The notes: generated by a model from the letters alone, not told the origin. Counted from the stretch's first letter, positions 43,501 through 52,034 are shown. The stretch is DNA of 64,000 bases from Rikenellaceae bacterium (GCA_009783565.1 WRDF01000001.1:62001-126000), one strand, 5' to 3'. Made by a program: numbers and translations.

Positions 43501-44018
43501 GTAAATCTGCCGGCGGCATCGGTCGTAGCGCCTCTTTGAGTGCCTTTGACAAGAACGACTACTCCCGGCAGCGGCACTCCCTGTGCACTTCTCACCGTGC
43601 CGGCGACAGTAATTCGCTGTGGTTCAGACTGTTGCTGCACTTGACTGCTCTCCGAAGGAACGATAATGATCATATCTTCCCGAATCGTAAATGTCAGTTC
43701 GTGCGGAGTAAGAATTTCCGTAAGAATATCCCGTATCTCCGCATTCCTTCTGGTTATGGTAACCAATGCGTTTTCCGGCACGACCTCTTGCAGATACATT
43801 ACCTGATAGCCGGTGCGTCTTTTCAGGTCGGTCAAAACCGAACCGAGAGTTTCATTTCTGTAAGAAACATCCAACTGGGACTGTTGAGATAATGTAGGTA
43901 CTGCGACCACCGTAGAGCCGAGGGAGCACAGTAATGCCACAATGCTTAATTTCATAAGGCATAAGGGTTTTCTCCATTTTCCGGACGGGAAATGGTCGTA
44001 GTCGATGTTTTTTTTCAT
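40584..44018 (-). CDS. SusC/RagA-type TonB-dependent transporter with STN domain (locus 1)
   Basis: A 1144-residue outer-membrane transporter. The N-terminal signal is followed by an STN (secretin/TonB short N-terminal) domain (about 48-115, LDVSYRNETLGSVLTDLKRR), which in FecI/FecR systems contacts the anti-sigma factor. A carboxypeptidase-regulatory-like domain follows (about 135-215), then the plug (GNVIVTGIFDRASETYTGAV...LFILDGFE) and a large beta-barrel ending FSLKIQATF. The STN domain fits the sigma/anti-sigma pair directly upstream, so substrate binding probably induces this operon. Confidence 0.97.
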   Translation of the reverse strand: MKKNIDYDHFPSGKWRKPLCLMKLSIVALLCSLGSTVVAVPTLSQQSQLDVSYRNETLGSVLTDLKRRTGYQVMYLQEVVPENALVTITRRNAEIRDILTEILTPHELTFTIREDMIIIVPSESSQVQQQSEPQRITVAGTVRSAQGVPLPGVVVLVKGTQRGATTDAAGRFTLTYSRGEGNILVFSIIGMERVELEIGTRREFNVTMNESAIQVGNVIVTGIFDRASETYTGAVTTIRREQLERVGNQNLIQTLRNIDPSFYVIESNEFGSDPNRLPDIQMRGPSNFSDMRDKYQTSPNQPLFILDGFETTLTRIMDLDMNRVESVTLLKDATAQALYGSRGANGVVVIETVTPEMGRLRVTYTSDLSIIAPDLTSYNLANAAEKLEIERRAGVFTSTIPTSQMLLDEQYNRLYNEVLRGVDTYWLSKPLRTAFGNRHSLFFEGGDDAFRYGIDFGYNNIQGVMKGSGREVISGSMNFQYRYGKFIFRDQLSVDFNKATNSPYGNFSEYSRLNPYWRTHNEDGSLREILGSYANANSQGYQPIYNPLINASLNSKAHSSYMSVINNFYAEYLAFEGMRFKGRFGLVAQRDDSDHFLPRDHTTFRNISVESDEYFNRGRYTMSTGKSFDYNADISANYSGVWDKHVLFANAQWSLGERRNESVSFSAVGFGNNRIDYITFARQYPQTGSPTGSESLRRDASILASTNYSFDQRFLFDASFRYDGSSLFGADKRWSKNWSTGVGWNLHKEHFLMDVSWLERLRLRASTGFIGSQNFRPYDALATYMYYSLTYDNIIGAYQLGIANPNLKWQRTQSHNIGIDIESLDALDITFDYYVRNTRDVLTPVSMPPSSGFSEYTENLGHVRNTGFETRINYHVIRDRERDMRLTVFASGMHNKNKLLKISDALSAFNDERDNSKGTQNANTETNHLTNKHVTRPTVRYIEGASMNAIWAVKSLGIDPWTGREIFVKADGTYTTVWDPADYIIAGDSEPKFAGTFGFTFNYKGFSVNSSFYFRLGGQYYNQTLVEKVENADIQYNVDRRMYTDRWSADTAGQAAKFKAFSNTARFTRPTTRFIQDFNELQMTSLNVGYDFRYAGFVNEGSVFQRVRLQFYCIDLFRVSTVKTERGIQYPFARTFSLKIQATF

Positions 44019-44106
44019 ACTTTTGCAGTTTGAGAGGTTATCCCCGCTGCACTATTGCAGAGGGATCGCTATCGCCCGGATGATCGGCACAATTATCCGG
44101 GCTTCT

Positions 44107-45291
44107 TTATTCTTTCGTATCGATGTGGATGATTCCCGATTTTTGGGTTATTTCGACCCTGGCCACCATCTCTATAATGCTGAAAATAGAATTCACATCA
44201 TCCGGTATGCGCGCATTTCCCCTTATGATCTTGCCTTCCAATCCGTCGTTAATGTAATAGTCGAAATCATACCATCTCGATAACTTCACGAAAACTTCAC
44301 CCAGGGTATCCCCGTCGAATAGAAAAATTCCCTCCCGCCACGATGAAACTTCTTCGGTGTAACCTTCCTTAACAACGACTCCCCCTGTTTTACAAGAAAA
44401 TACGGCCTGTTGTCCGGGTTTAAGGACGAACTGCTCGGCGCTGCCCGAAACAGAAAGGGAAATGCTTCCTTCTATGAGTGTAGTGGTTTGCCTGGTCTCG
44501 TTCGGATATGCCGAGATGTTGAATTGTGTACCGAGAACGGTCACTTTCTGATTTGCGGTTTCGACGATAAAAGGCCGTTTCGCATCCGGCGCGACCTCGA
44601 AATACCCTTCGCCTTCAAGAATCACGCGCCGCTGCGAGTCGCCGAACGCTACGGGAAAACGCAATCTGGAATCGGCGTTAAGCCAGACATGCGTTCCATC
44701 TTCCAATGTAATATTGAACGTCATTCCGCGCGGGACATTCAAGCTGCTGAAAGATATTTCTCCCGATGCCGAGGCGACATTATCACTCTGTGGAGTGCAG
44801 ATAAGAGAGTTTTCCGTATGTACGATATCCACATTCTCCCGCGTTGCGACCCGGCTGTTCTCCGTACTTTTATCCAAAGCTATCATTGACCCGTCGGGCA
44901 TGGTCAACACTGCGGTCTCCGAGATTTTGCCGATTATAGGGATAACATGCTTGTCGGAACTGTCAATGATAATCCGACCGCCGAGTACCGCGAGGATTAT
45001 CACCGCAGCGATTCCGGCGTATCTTATCATTCGTCCGAATATCGATTTCCGGTATTTACGCCTGATCTTCGACCTCAGTTGTCTTATATCTTCGGATGAA
45101 TCGAAATCCAAATACTTTTTCATCGATTCAGATATGCCCGACGGCATTTTCATCCTTTCATAGAAACGACGATTGGCTTTGTCGGCAGCAAGCCATTGTT
45201 CGAGTTCTTCGAACTGAGAGTCGTTGGCAATCCCTAACAAACAATCCTTAATAGTTCGGACCAGTCTGTCGGGTACATCATTCCGTTCCAT
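44107..45291 (-). CDS. FecR-type anti-sigma factor (locus 1)
   Basis: A 394-residue membrane-spanning anti-sigma factor. A cytoplasmic N-terminal domain (about 1-85) precedes one transmembrane segment (about 92-112, GIAAVIILAVLGGRIIIDS), a periplasmic FecR domain (SFSSLNVPRGMTFNITLEDGTHVWLNADSRL, about 180-285) and a C-terminal DUF4974 domain (LFDGDTLGEVFVKLSRWYDFDYYI). It would sense the STN domain of the SusC below it and release the sigma factor. It lies between the sigma gene (65 nt gap) and susC (88 nt gap). Confidence 0.95.
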   Translation of the reverse strand: MERNDVPDRLVRTIKDCLLGIANDSQFEELEQWLAADKANRRFYERMKMPSGISESMKKYLDFDSSEDIRQLRSKIRRKYRKSIFGRMIRYAGIAAVIILAVLGGRIIIDSSDKHVIPIIGKISETAVLTMPDGSMIALDKSTENSRVATRENVDIVHTENSLICTPQSDNVASASGEISFSSLNVPRGMTFNITLEDGTHVWLNADSRLRFPVAFGDSQRRVILEGEGYFEVAPDAKRPFIVETANQKVTVLGTQFNISAYPNETRQTTTLIEGSISLSVSGSAEQFVLKPGQQAVFSCKTGGVVVKEGYTEEVSSWREGIFLFDGDTLGEVFVKLSRWYDFDYYINDGLEGKIIRGNARIPDDVNSIFSIIEMVARVEITQKSGIIHIDTKE

Positions 45292-45356
45292 TATGCAGTT
45301 CCTTTTATAAGGAACAACAAATGATGTAAAACGGGTGGAAAGATTTTCGGGAAAAT

Positions 45357-45926
45357 TCAGAAGAAAATGAAAGAAAGCAACGAATAAAGATCGCGCAGCC
45401 TCTCCTTTAAGAGTTGTTTCGCCCTGGCTTTCTGTGACTTAACCGTATTTTCGGAAATATTCAGCCTTCGGCTTATTTCTTTGATACTGCACCGTTCGAT
45501 ATAGCTCAGTTCGAATACCTGCCTGCATTTGTCCGGAAGAGACTTGATGCCGAGAAATATTTCATCGAGCAACCTCGATTCGAGTTGATATAAATAATTG
45601 TCCTCCGATTCCGGAACTTCGACATTGCGTACGAATTTGTCATCCGGTGCGGAGCGGTTGTATTTCTTAATATAATTAATGCAGGCATTGAAAACCGACC
45701 GATAAAGATATGTTCTTAAAGAAATGATATTGTCGAAAACAGGCTTTTTTTCGTAAAATTTCAGGAATACATCCTGAACAATATCTCTCGACAGATCATT
45801 ATCCTTAACTATTTTGTCGGCATAAAAACACAGAGCGCTGTAATAGCAATGGAACATCTGCTCGAATGCTCCATTATCATGTTCATTCAATTTCTCAAAT
45901 GAAAATAAATGGTCAGTGCGCACCAT
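45357..45926 (-). CDS. FecI-type ECF sigma factor (locus 1)
   Basis: A 189-residue sigma-70 family ECF factor. Region 2 shows YYSALCFYADKIVKDNDLSRDIVQDVFLKFYE, and region 4 shows LPDKCRQVFELSYIERCSIKEISRRLNISENTVKSQ, the helix-turn-helix for -35 recognition. It heads the operon of anti-sigma, SusC, SusD, DUF4843, PKD-like and TlpA genes and probably directs its transcription when the SusC binds its ligand. No canonical TAnnTTTG box is seen right upstream. Confidence 0.96.
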   Translation of the reverse strand: MVRTDHLFSFEKLNEHDNGAFEQMFHCYYSALCFYADKIVKDNDLSRDIVQDVFLKFYEKKPVFDNIISLRTYLYRSVFNACINYIKKYNRSAPDDKFVRNVEVPESEDNYLYQLESRLLDEIFLGIKSLPDKCRQVFELSYIERCSIKEISRRLNISENTVKSQKARAKQLLKERLRDLYSLLSFIFF

Positions 45927-46087
45927 AATATCTCAATCCATCGAGAGCAAATTAACACATTTATTCCATTTCAACCAAATCTTATTGTAGTTTTTATGAT
46001 TGCCGCACATATCGGCAGGCCGTAGAACAGCCTTATTATAAAATTAAGACACAAAAATTTATGGCGCAAAATACACATATATTTTCG

Positions 46088-46095
46088 TATATTTG
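46088..46095 (+). promoter_or_regulatory. -7 box of the M23 peptidase gene
   Basis: TATATTTG ends 26 nt before the GTG start at 46122 and matches TAnnTTTG. No -33 TTTG at the expected distance. Confidence 0.55.
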
Positions 46096-46121
46096 CATTT
46101 TAACAAACGCCCATACACACC

Positions 46122-47186
46122 GTGAAATCATTCCGCTTTTTGCTCGCCGCCGCAGCGGCATTTATGTTCGGCATCGGCATGGCGAGTGCGCAGGCGCGCC
46201 GTCCGGCAATTCCGAAACTCGACGATCTGCCGCGTATCCCGATCGACACGATCGCTACACAGTGTGCCGATACTCAGATTATTCTGTACAGTAACAACAC
46301 GTGGAGCTACTACCGCCCGGCGTTGATGCGTTATAATGACGCTGAAATCTTTACGCGACACTGGGACACGACGCAGATATTTTCGTACCGGAGCGTCGAA
46401 CTCACCGATTTGCCAATGGTTACGGAACTGAAACTCATCTCTTCGCTCAGTGACTTCCATCCGCCGATAACGGGGCGTGTGTTGTCGAAGTACGGGGTAC
46501 GCGGCCGCCGCAGTCACAACGGGGTCGATATACCGCTGCGGGTCGGCGACCCCGTGCATGCCGCTTTCGACGGGCGCGTGCGCTATGCTCGGTTCAACAC
46601 CGGAGGGTTCGGTAACATGGTGATAATCAGGCATCATAACGGACTGGAAACGTGGTATGCTCATCTCACGCGCAACAACGTCACGGCGGGCGATTACGTT
46701 AAGGCCGGCCAGGTGATAGGGTTCGGAGGATCGACGGGACGCAGTCGCGGTGCGCACCTGCACTTCGAGATGCGATATTTCGACCAGTCGTTCGACCCGG
46801 AATTTATAGTCGATTTCGAGAGCGGGAACATTCGCTATCAGACTTTTGCGCTCGAAAGGTCGTTCTTCAACATACGCAGCCGCGCCACGGATCAACTGGA
46901 AGAGGACGACGATTTTATGGACTACGCGTTTGCGGCTCTTGAAAACGGCGAGGAACTTACATCGGAAGAAATTATAGCGCGCATAGAGAGCGGCGCACCA
47001 CGTCCGCAAAGCAGGGCGGCAAGCAACGCAAACACCGGCGGCGAGGTGTATCATACCGTCGTGCAGAATGACATGCTGAGCAAGCTGGCGGTGCGTTATA
47101 ATGTCACCGTAGCTCAAATCTGCCGCCTAAATAATATTACACCTGAAACCACGCTGCGGCTCGGCAGACGACTGAGGATCAGATAA
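46122..47186 (+). CDS. M23 family metallopeptidase with LysM domain
   Basis: A secreted peptidoglycan endopeptidase of the lysostaphin/NlpD type. The 354-residue protein starts at a GTG (KSFRFLLAAAAAFMFGIGMA signal peptide). The M23 domain (about 120-230) has the zinc ligands in SHNGVDIPL and GAHLHFEMR. The C-terminus holds a LysM peptidoglycan-binding module (YHTVVQNDMLSKLAVRYNVT...LRLGRRLRI). It is likely active in cell separation or wall remodelling. It stands alone between the sigma factor and the acetyl-CoA hydrolase genes. A GC-rich repeat follows directly. Confidence 0.94.
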   Translation: MKSFRFLLAAAAAFMFGIGMASAQARRPAIPKLDDLPRIPIDTIATQCADTQIILYSNNTWSYYRPALMRYNDAEIFTRHWDTTQIFSYRSVELTDLPMVTELKLISSLSDFHPPITGRVLSKYGVRGRRSHNGVDIPLRVGDPVHAAFDGRVRYARFNTGGFGNMVIIRHHNGLETWYAHLTRNNVTAGDYVKAGQVIGFGGSTGRSRGAHLHFEMRYFDQSFDPEFIVDFESGNIRYQTFALERSFFNIRSRATDQLEEDDDFMDYAFAALENGEELTSEEIIARIESGAPRPQSRAASNANTGGEVYHTVVQNDMLSKLAVRYNVTVAQICRLNNITPETTLRLGRRLRIR

Positions 47187-47200
47187 TTGCACGTGCGTGC

Positions 47201-47276
47201 GGCACGCCGGCGGCGGTGGGTCGTCTGAGCGGAGCGAAGAAATAGCGACCCGCCGCGTGGGGCGGCGGCGTGCCGC
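47201..47276 (+). repeat. GC-rich palindromic repeat after the M23 gene
   Basis: GGCACGCCGGCGGCGGTGGG at the left pairs with CGACCCGCCGCG and CGGCGGCGTGCCGC at the right; the centre TCTGAGCGGAGCGAAG is shared with the 90-nt GCAGCCA repeats. A TTCCGCTTATAGCGGAA hairpin follows at 47282. The related element at 10211 overlaps a coding end. Confidence 0.8.
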
Positions 47277-47326
47277 AAGACTTCCGCTTATAGCGGAAGT
47301 CCGAGCATTTTAAACAGGCGGTAAAT

Positions 47327-47345
47327 AACACGAGTACGTGTGCTA
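47327..47345 (-). repeat. CACACGTACTCGTGTT palindrome at CoA-transferase stop
   Basis: On the minus strand the TAG stop runs directly into CACACGTACTCGTGTT, a palindromic half of the gene-end repeat. Confidence 0.6.
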
Positions 47346-48662
47346 CACCTTCACCGTACGTTTAATATAGGCATAGTGCGAGCCGAAACGTTCGAATGCC
47401 GCGCGTTCCAAATCCTCACGATGATCGGGATGGGCGATGCTCGTTATGAGCCGCGCGCGCTCCTGCAACGTGCGACCGTAGAGGTTCACCGCTCCGTACT
47501 CCGTTACGAACCAATGGATATGCGCGCGCGTAGTGACGACCCCCGCGCCGAGCGTCAGCACCGGCGCGATTTTGCTCACCCCCTTAGTCGTCACCGACGG
47601 CATCGCAAGGATCGGCTTGCCGCCTTCTGCGCGCGATGCGCCGTACATGAAGTCGACCTGTCCGCCGAAGCCCGAATAAAAAAGCGTCCCTATCGAATCG
47701 GCGCACACCTGCCCCGTAATATCCACTTGCAGCGCGGAGTTGATAGCCGTCATCTTGGGTTGCCGGGCAATTATGAACGGGTCGTTCGTATAGGCTACGT
47801 CCATCATCGCTACGCCCGGGTTATTGTCTATAAACTCATAAACGGCCTGCGACCCCATAAGGAACGTCGACACCATTTTGCCTTTGTCGAGTTTTTTGTT
47901 CCGCCCGTTTATCACGCCGCTTTCGACCAGCGGAAGTACGCCGTCGGCGAACATTTCGGTATGTATTCCAAGATTTTTGTGGCCGTCCAACTGTGACAGA
48001 ACGGCATTCGGGATAGCCCCTATGCCCATTTGCAGACACGCGCCGTCTTCTATCAAAGCCGCACAGTTGTGGCCGATAGCGCGGTCGATATCCGAAATAG
48101 GTGCGAAGTGCCCCTCTATCAAAGGCGTGTCGTCCTCGACGAAAACATCGATGATAGACGCCGGAATAAACGCGTCGCCGAACGAGCGCGGAACGTGCGG
48201 ATTCACCACCGCTATCACCGTACGCGCACACTCCACCGCCGCCAGCGTCGCATCGACCGATGTGCCGAGTGACACGTATCCATGCCTGTCGGGTGGCGTC
48301 ACCTGAATCATAGCCACGTCGCACGGCAGCACGCCCGCACGATATAATTTCTGCGTTTCGCTCAGAAAAACGGGGATATAATCCGCCGCGCCGCACTGCG
48401 TTTCACGCCTTACATTCGCTCCCACGAAGAACGAATCCAGTTCGAAAATGCCCTCATAACGAGGGTCGGCATACGGCGCAGGCCCTTCGGTGTGCAGGTG
48501 GTGGATGTGCACATCTTTCAGTTCGCCGCGATCGCCCCTGCGGCACATGGCCTGGATCAGGCACTGCGGCGCACTCGCCACGCTACTCAAATGCACATGG
48601 TCGCCAGAGCGGATACTCATCACGGCCTCGTCAGGCGAAACGAATTTAATGTTGGGTTTCAT
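47343..48662 (-). CDS. acetyl-CoA hydrolase / CoA-transferase family protein
   Basis: The 439-residue protein belongs to the acetyl-CoA hydrolase/4-hydroxybutyrate or butyryl-CoA:acetate CoA-transferase family. It has the two-domain arrangement with NLGIHTEMFADGVLPLVESG, holding the catalytic Glu, and GFGGQVDFMYGASRAEGG, the CoA-binding loop. It would move CoA between acetate and another short-chain acid, or hydrolyse acetyl-CoA. With ackA in the window it points to fermentation with acetate and possibly butyrate or propionate; the true substrate cannot be told. A 33-bp REP-like repeat lies upstream and a palindrome at the stop. Confidence 0.9.
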   Translation of the reverse strand: MKPNIKFVSPDEAVMSIRSGDHVHLSSVASAPQCLIQAMCRRGDRGELKDVHIHHLHTEGPAPYADPRYEGIFELDSFFVGANVRRETQCGAADYIPVFLSETQKLYRAGVLPCDVAMIQVTPPDRHGYVSLGTSVDATLAAVECARTVIAVVNPHVPRSFGDAFIPASIIDVFVEDDTPLIEGHFAPISDIDRAIGHNCAALIEDGACLQMGIGAIPNAVLSQLDGHKNLGIHTEMFADGVLPLVESGVINGRNKKLDKGKMVSTFLMGSQAVYEFIDNNPGVAMMDVAYTNDPFIIARQPKMTAINSALQVDITGQVCADSIGTLFYSGFGGQVDFMYGASRAEGGKPILAMPSVTTKGVSKIAPVLTLGAGVVTTRAHIHWFVTEYGAVNLYGRTLQERARLITSIAHPDHREDLERAAFERFGSHYAYIKRTVKV

Positions 48663-48707
48663 ATTTTTAAATTACAAATTACGAAATAATCACCTGCCAA
48701 GTCTACC

Positions 48708-48789
48708 GTCATTGCGAGCCTGAAAGGCGAAGCAATCCAGCAATAAAAAGTAAACACTGGATTGCTTCGCCTTTCAGGCTCGCAATGAC
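48708..48789. repeat. REP-like inverted repeat, 33-bp perfect arms
   Basis: Arms 48708-48740 and 48757-48789, identical in sequence to 2752-2784 and 2798-2830; loop 16 nt. It lies between the gyrB end and the CoA-transferase start on the same strand. Confidence 0.92.
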
Positions 48790-48796
48790 GCGCGAA

Positions 48797-50761
48797 CTAA
48801 GCATCAATCTTTGCGTATGTCGCGTGCCGCTCGATAAATTCGCGGCGCGGCGGAACGTCGTCACCCATCAGCATCGAGAAGATACGGTCGGCCTCGGCCG
48901 CGCTGTCTATCGTCACCTGACGCAGAATCCGCGCCGCAGGGTTCATCGTCGTCTCCCATAACTGTTCGGCATTCATCTCACCCAGACCCTTATACCGCTG
49001 GATATTAAGCCCTTTGCCGCCGAACTCCTCTACTGCCGCCTCGCGCTGCTCTTCGGTCCAGCAATACCGTTCGGCCTTGCCTCTTTTGACCAGATACAAA
49101 GGCGGCGTGGCGATATAGACATGCCCGTTGTCGATCAGTTCTTTCATCTCGCGGAAGAAGAACGTCAGCATTAGCGTTGCAATATGGCTGCCGTCCACGT
49201 CGGCGTCGGTCATGATGATGATCTTGCCATAGCGCAGCCGCTCCATGTTGAGCGCCTTACTGTCCTCCTCCGTGCCGCGCGACACACCGATGGCGAGGAA
49301 CATGTTCTTTATTTCCTCGTTCTCCCACATTTTATGCTCCTGCGCTTTTTCGACGTTCAGAATTTTCCCGCGCAGGGGCATGATAGCCTGAAATTCACGG
49401 TCGCGCCCTTGTTTGGCCGTGCCGCCCGCAGAATCTCCCTCGACGAAGAAAATCTCCGTACGCCCGCGATCGCGCGACGAGCAGTCGGCCAGCTTGCCCG
49501 GCAGGCCCGACCCCGAAAGCACCGTTTTGCGCTGCACGAGTTCGCGCGCTTTGCGCGCCGCGTGACGCGCCGTAGCGGCCAGAATCACTTTTTCGACGAT
49601 CTGCCGCGCATCTTTCGGATGCTCTTCAAGATAGTTGCGCAACGCCTGTGCGATTGCCTGATCCACTGCGCCCGACACCTCGCTGTTGCCCAACTTGGTC
49701 TTGGTCTGCCCCTCGAACTGAGGTTCTGCGACCTTCACCGAAATTATCGCCGTCAGCCCTTCACGGAAGTCCTCGCCGCTGATCTCGAATTTCAGTTTTG
49801 AGAGCATCCCGCTGTCCTCCGCGTATTTTTTCAGTGTCCGCGTCAGCGCGCGGCGAAAACCCATCAGGTGCGTGCCACCCTCGACCGTGTTTATATTATT
49901 AACATACGAATGCACGTTCTCGTTGTAGCTCGTATTGTAGCGAATCGCCGCCTCGACGGGGATACCCTCTTTCTCGGTATCGATATATATCGAATCTTCG
50001 ATGAGCGGCTCACGCGTCGCATCCAGAAAGCGGATAAACTCTTTCAACCCCTCGACCGAATAGTATTCGTCGTGCCGCAGTTCACCGTCTTCGCCGCGCA
50101 CACGCCGGTCGGTGATAGACAACCGTACGCCCTTGTTCAGGAACGCCAACTCGCGCAGGCGCGCCGAAAGAATCTCGTACTTATACTCTACGCTCGTGAA
50201 GATCGTCGCATCGGGGCGGAACGTGATTGTCGTTCCCGTCGTCGTCGAATCGCCTACCGTTTGCAGCTCGCACATCGGTGCGCCGCGGCTGTACTCCTGT
50301 CGATAGATTTTGCCATCGCGCCTGATCTCGGCCACCAGCAACTCCGACAGCGCATTCACGCACGACACTCCTACCCCGTGCAGACCGCCCGAAACCTTAT
50401 ACGAATCCTTGTTGAACTTCCCGCCGGCATGCAGCACCGTCAGCACCACTTCGAGCGCCGAGCGGCCCTCCTTCTCGTGGAAATCGACCGGGATTCCGCG
50501 TCCGTCATCGACCACCGTTATCGAGTTGTCCTCGTTGATGGTCACGTTTATGAAGGAGCAATGCCCCGCCAGCGCCTCGTCTATCGAGTTATCGACCACC
50601 TCGTACACAAGATGATGCAGACCCTTTTCGCCTATGTCGCCGATGTACATCGCCGGACGCTTGCGCACCGCTTCCAGTCCCTCCAACACCTGAATACTCG
50701 ACGCCGAGTAGTCTTCACCCTCGCCGCCGCTGTGCCGCTGTAATTCCAAATCGTTGCTCAT
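48797..50761 (-). CDS. gyrB: DNA gyrase subunit B
   Basis: The ATPase subunit of DNA gyrase, 654 residues. Motifs: LEAVRKRPAMYIGDIGEKGLHH, EVVDNSIDEALAGHC, GGLHGVGVSCVNALS (GHKL ATPase), LPGKLADC and the TOPRIM residues FVEGDSAGGTAKQGRDR and DADVDGSHIATLMLTFF, then QRYKGLGEMNAEQLWETTM near the end. Length and order fit GyrB and not the shorter ParE, although ParE cannot be excluded from sequence alone. ftsE-like and ClbS-like genes lie directly upstream (9-nt gap to ftsE). Confidence 0.95.
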   Translation of the reverse strand: MSNDLELQRHSGGEGEDYSASSIQVLEGLEAVRKRPAMYIGDIGEKGLHHLVYEVVDNSIDEALAGHCSFINVTINEDNSITVVDDGRGIPVDFHEKEGRSALEVVLTVLHAGGKFNKDSYKVSGGLHGVGVSCVNALSELLVAEIRRDGKIYRQEYSRGAPMCELQTVGDSTTTGTTITFRPDATIFTSVEYKYEILSARLRELAFLNKGVRLSITDRRVRGEDGELRHDEYYSVEGLKEFIRFLDATREPLIEDSIYIDTEKEGIPVEAAIRYNTSYNENVHSYVNNINTVEGGTHLMGFRRALTRTLKKYAEDSGMLSKLKFEISGEDFREGLTAIISVKVAEPQFEGQTKTKLGNSEVSGAVDQAIAQALRNYLEEHPKDARQIVEKVILAATARHAARKARELVQRKTVLSGSGLPGKLADCSSRDRGRTEIFFVEGDSAGGTAKQGRDREFQAIMPLRGKILNVEKAQEHKMWENEEIKNMFLAIGVSRGTEEDSKALNMERLRYGKIIIMTDADVDGSHIATLMLTFFFREMKELIDNGHVYIATPPLYLVKRGKAERYCWTEEQREAAVEEFGGKGLNIQRYKGLGEMNAEQLWETTMNPAARILRQVTIDSAAEADRIFSMLMGDDVPPRREFIERHATYAKIDA

Positions 50762-50770
50762 TATCTGTCG

Positions 50771-51472
50771 TTATCTTTTTGTAATATCTATCTCTTCCAC
50801 TTTCCCCTGTGCAAAGCGCACCGTGCGCGACGGGTAGTCGGCGATGAGGTTAAGGTTATGCGTCGCCATGACCACAGCACATCCCATTTGCGCAATGCGG
50901 CTGAATATCTGCATTATCGCATCGGCCGCCGTCGGATCGAGATTACCCGTCGGCTCGTCGGCGATGATCACCTCCGGAGCGTTTATCAGCGCACGCGCAA
51001 TGGCCAGTCGCTGCTGCTCGCCTCCCGAAAGCTCGTAAGGCATCTTATATTCTTTGTTCGCCAGTCCTACGAGCGCCAACAACTCCTCTACCCTCCGCCG
51101 CATATCGGTCTCGCTGCGCCATCCCGTCGCCTTCATCACGTAGTGCAGATTAGCGAACACATTGCGATCGGTCAGCAGTTGGCAATCCTGAAAGACCACT
51201 CCCATCCGCCGCCTCAGGTGCGGAATATCCCGCCGCCTCAGTCGTCTAAGGTCGTAACCCGCCACGTAAGCCATTCCGTCGCCGAGCGGTACTTCACCAT
51301 AGAGCATTTTGAGCAGGGTACTTTTACCCGACCCCACACGGCCGATGAGATAGAGCAGTTCGCCGTGCCGCACGCCGAGATCGACGCCCGAAAGCGCCAA
51401 TTCCGCCGCCCGTCCGCGCCGCGCATGATAGATCGCGACATCCCGCAGCTCGATCACATACTCCGAATTCAT
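50771..51472 (-). CDS. ftsE: FtsE-like ABC transporter ATP-binding protein
   Basis: FtsE with FtsX controls cell-wall hydrolysis at division. The 233-residue ATPase has Walker [18 protein letters not shown]-loop VVFQDCQLL, signature [16 protein letters not shown] and Walker [13 protein letters not shown]. The last part resembles FtsE ([21 protein letters not shown]). ftsX is not adjacent, as is common in Bacteroidetes. It starts one base after the stop of the ClbS-like gene and ends 9 nt before gyrB, so these three are co-transcribed. Confidence 0.9.
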   Translation of the reverse strand: MNSEYVIELRDVAIYHARRGRAAELALSGVDLGVRHGELLYLIGRVGSGKSTLLKMLYGEVPLGDGMAYVAGYDLRRLRRRDIPHLRRRMGVVFQDCQLLTDRNVFANLHYVMKATGWRSETDMRRRVEELLALVGLANKEYKMPYELSGGEQQRLAIARALINAPEVIIADEPTGNLDPTAADAIMQIFSRIAQMGCAVVMATHNLNLIADYPSRTVRFAQGKVEEIDITKR

Positions 51473-51473
51473 C

Positions 51474-52034
51474 TTACAAAAATAGCAAAAATTTTCGAGA
51501 AAAGCATACGCGTGTGTTTTCCAAGTCCTGCCGCATACGTGCGTGTTGCTTCAATTTCTTCATCGCCCAGTCATAGTGGCTCGCGGTGGCGCTGATAAAG
51601 TAAGCTCCGAGTGTGGTCGTTTTCGTCCATTTATAAACGCCGCGCGCGAAAAGCTCGTCGTTGGTGTGAGATTCGACGAGCGCCATGACCATTGCATGGC
51701 TTTCGCGCAGCATCCGTTTGGCCTCGTCGAGCGTAACGCCCTGATACCGCTCCCATATCTTCGCGTTGAGCGCGGGCAGTGTTTTCCACGTGTAGCCCTC
51801 GCCGGGAACGGCGGGCATCCCACCGCGCAGCGTCCCTTCGGCGTGCCACCTCTGCACCATAAGATGCCATTCATGGAGATGCGTCAGCACGTCGCGCAGG
51901 TTTTTATCCCTGTCTTCGAACGCGAAAGACGCCGCCTGCATCTCGGCAGGCATGGAGTCTATCAGTTTCCACAGCTTTTCGAATTGCCCGTCCGCTGCGG
52001 CTATCAGGTCTTGTTTCGTGGTCGGCCTTGCCAT
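51474..52034 (-). CDS. ClbS/DfsB-type four-helix-bundle protein (DinB-like) with repeat-derived tail
   Basis: The 186-residue protein begins MARPTTKQDLIAAADGQFEK and resembles the ClbS/DfsB family (DinB superfamily), cytoplasmic four-helix proteins, one of which hydrolyses colibactin. FWKLID-like and LTHLHEWHLMVQRWHAEG motifs and the HYDWAMKKLKQH end are seen. Relatives normally stop near HYDWAIKKIRKHKK. Here translation runs on through RMRQDLENTRVCFSRKFLLFL, because a copy of the gene-end repeat (51505-51546) replaced the normal stop. The stop comes one base before the ftsE start. A terminator lies upstream at 52068-52101. Confidence 0.82.
   Translation of the reverse strand: MARPTTKQDLIAAADGQFEKLWKLIDSMPAEMQAASFAFEDRDKNLRDVLTHLHEWHLMVQRWHAEGTLRGGMPAVPGEGYTWKTLPALNAKIWERYQGVTLDEAKRMLRESHAMVMALVESHTNDELFARGVYKWTKTTTLGAYFISATASHYDWAMKKLKQHARMRQDLENTRVCFSRKFLLFL
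51505..51546 (-). repeat. gene-end palindromic repeat inside the ClbS-like gene
   Basis: On the minus strand CACGCACGTATGCGGCAGG, then ACTTGGAAAACACACGCGTATG. Here the element is reversed relative to the gene compared with ackA or ddl, and is translated as MRQDLENTRVC. Confidence 0.75.

Noticed and set aside
44074-44102. GCCCGGAT/ATCCGGGC hairpin between FecR and SusC as a terminator
   Set aside because: On the minus strand, where the genes lie, no T-run follows, so I do not call it a terminator.
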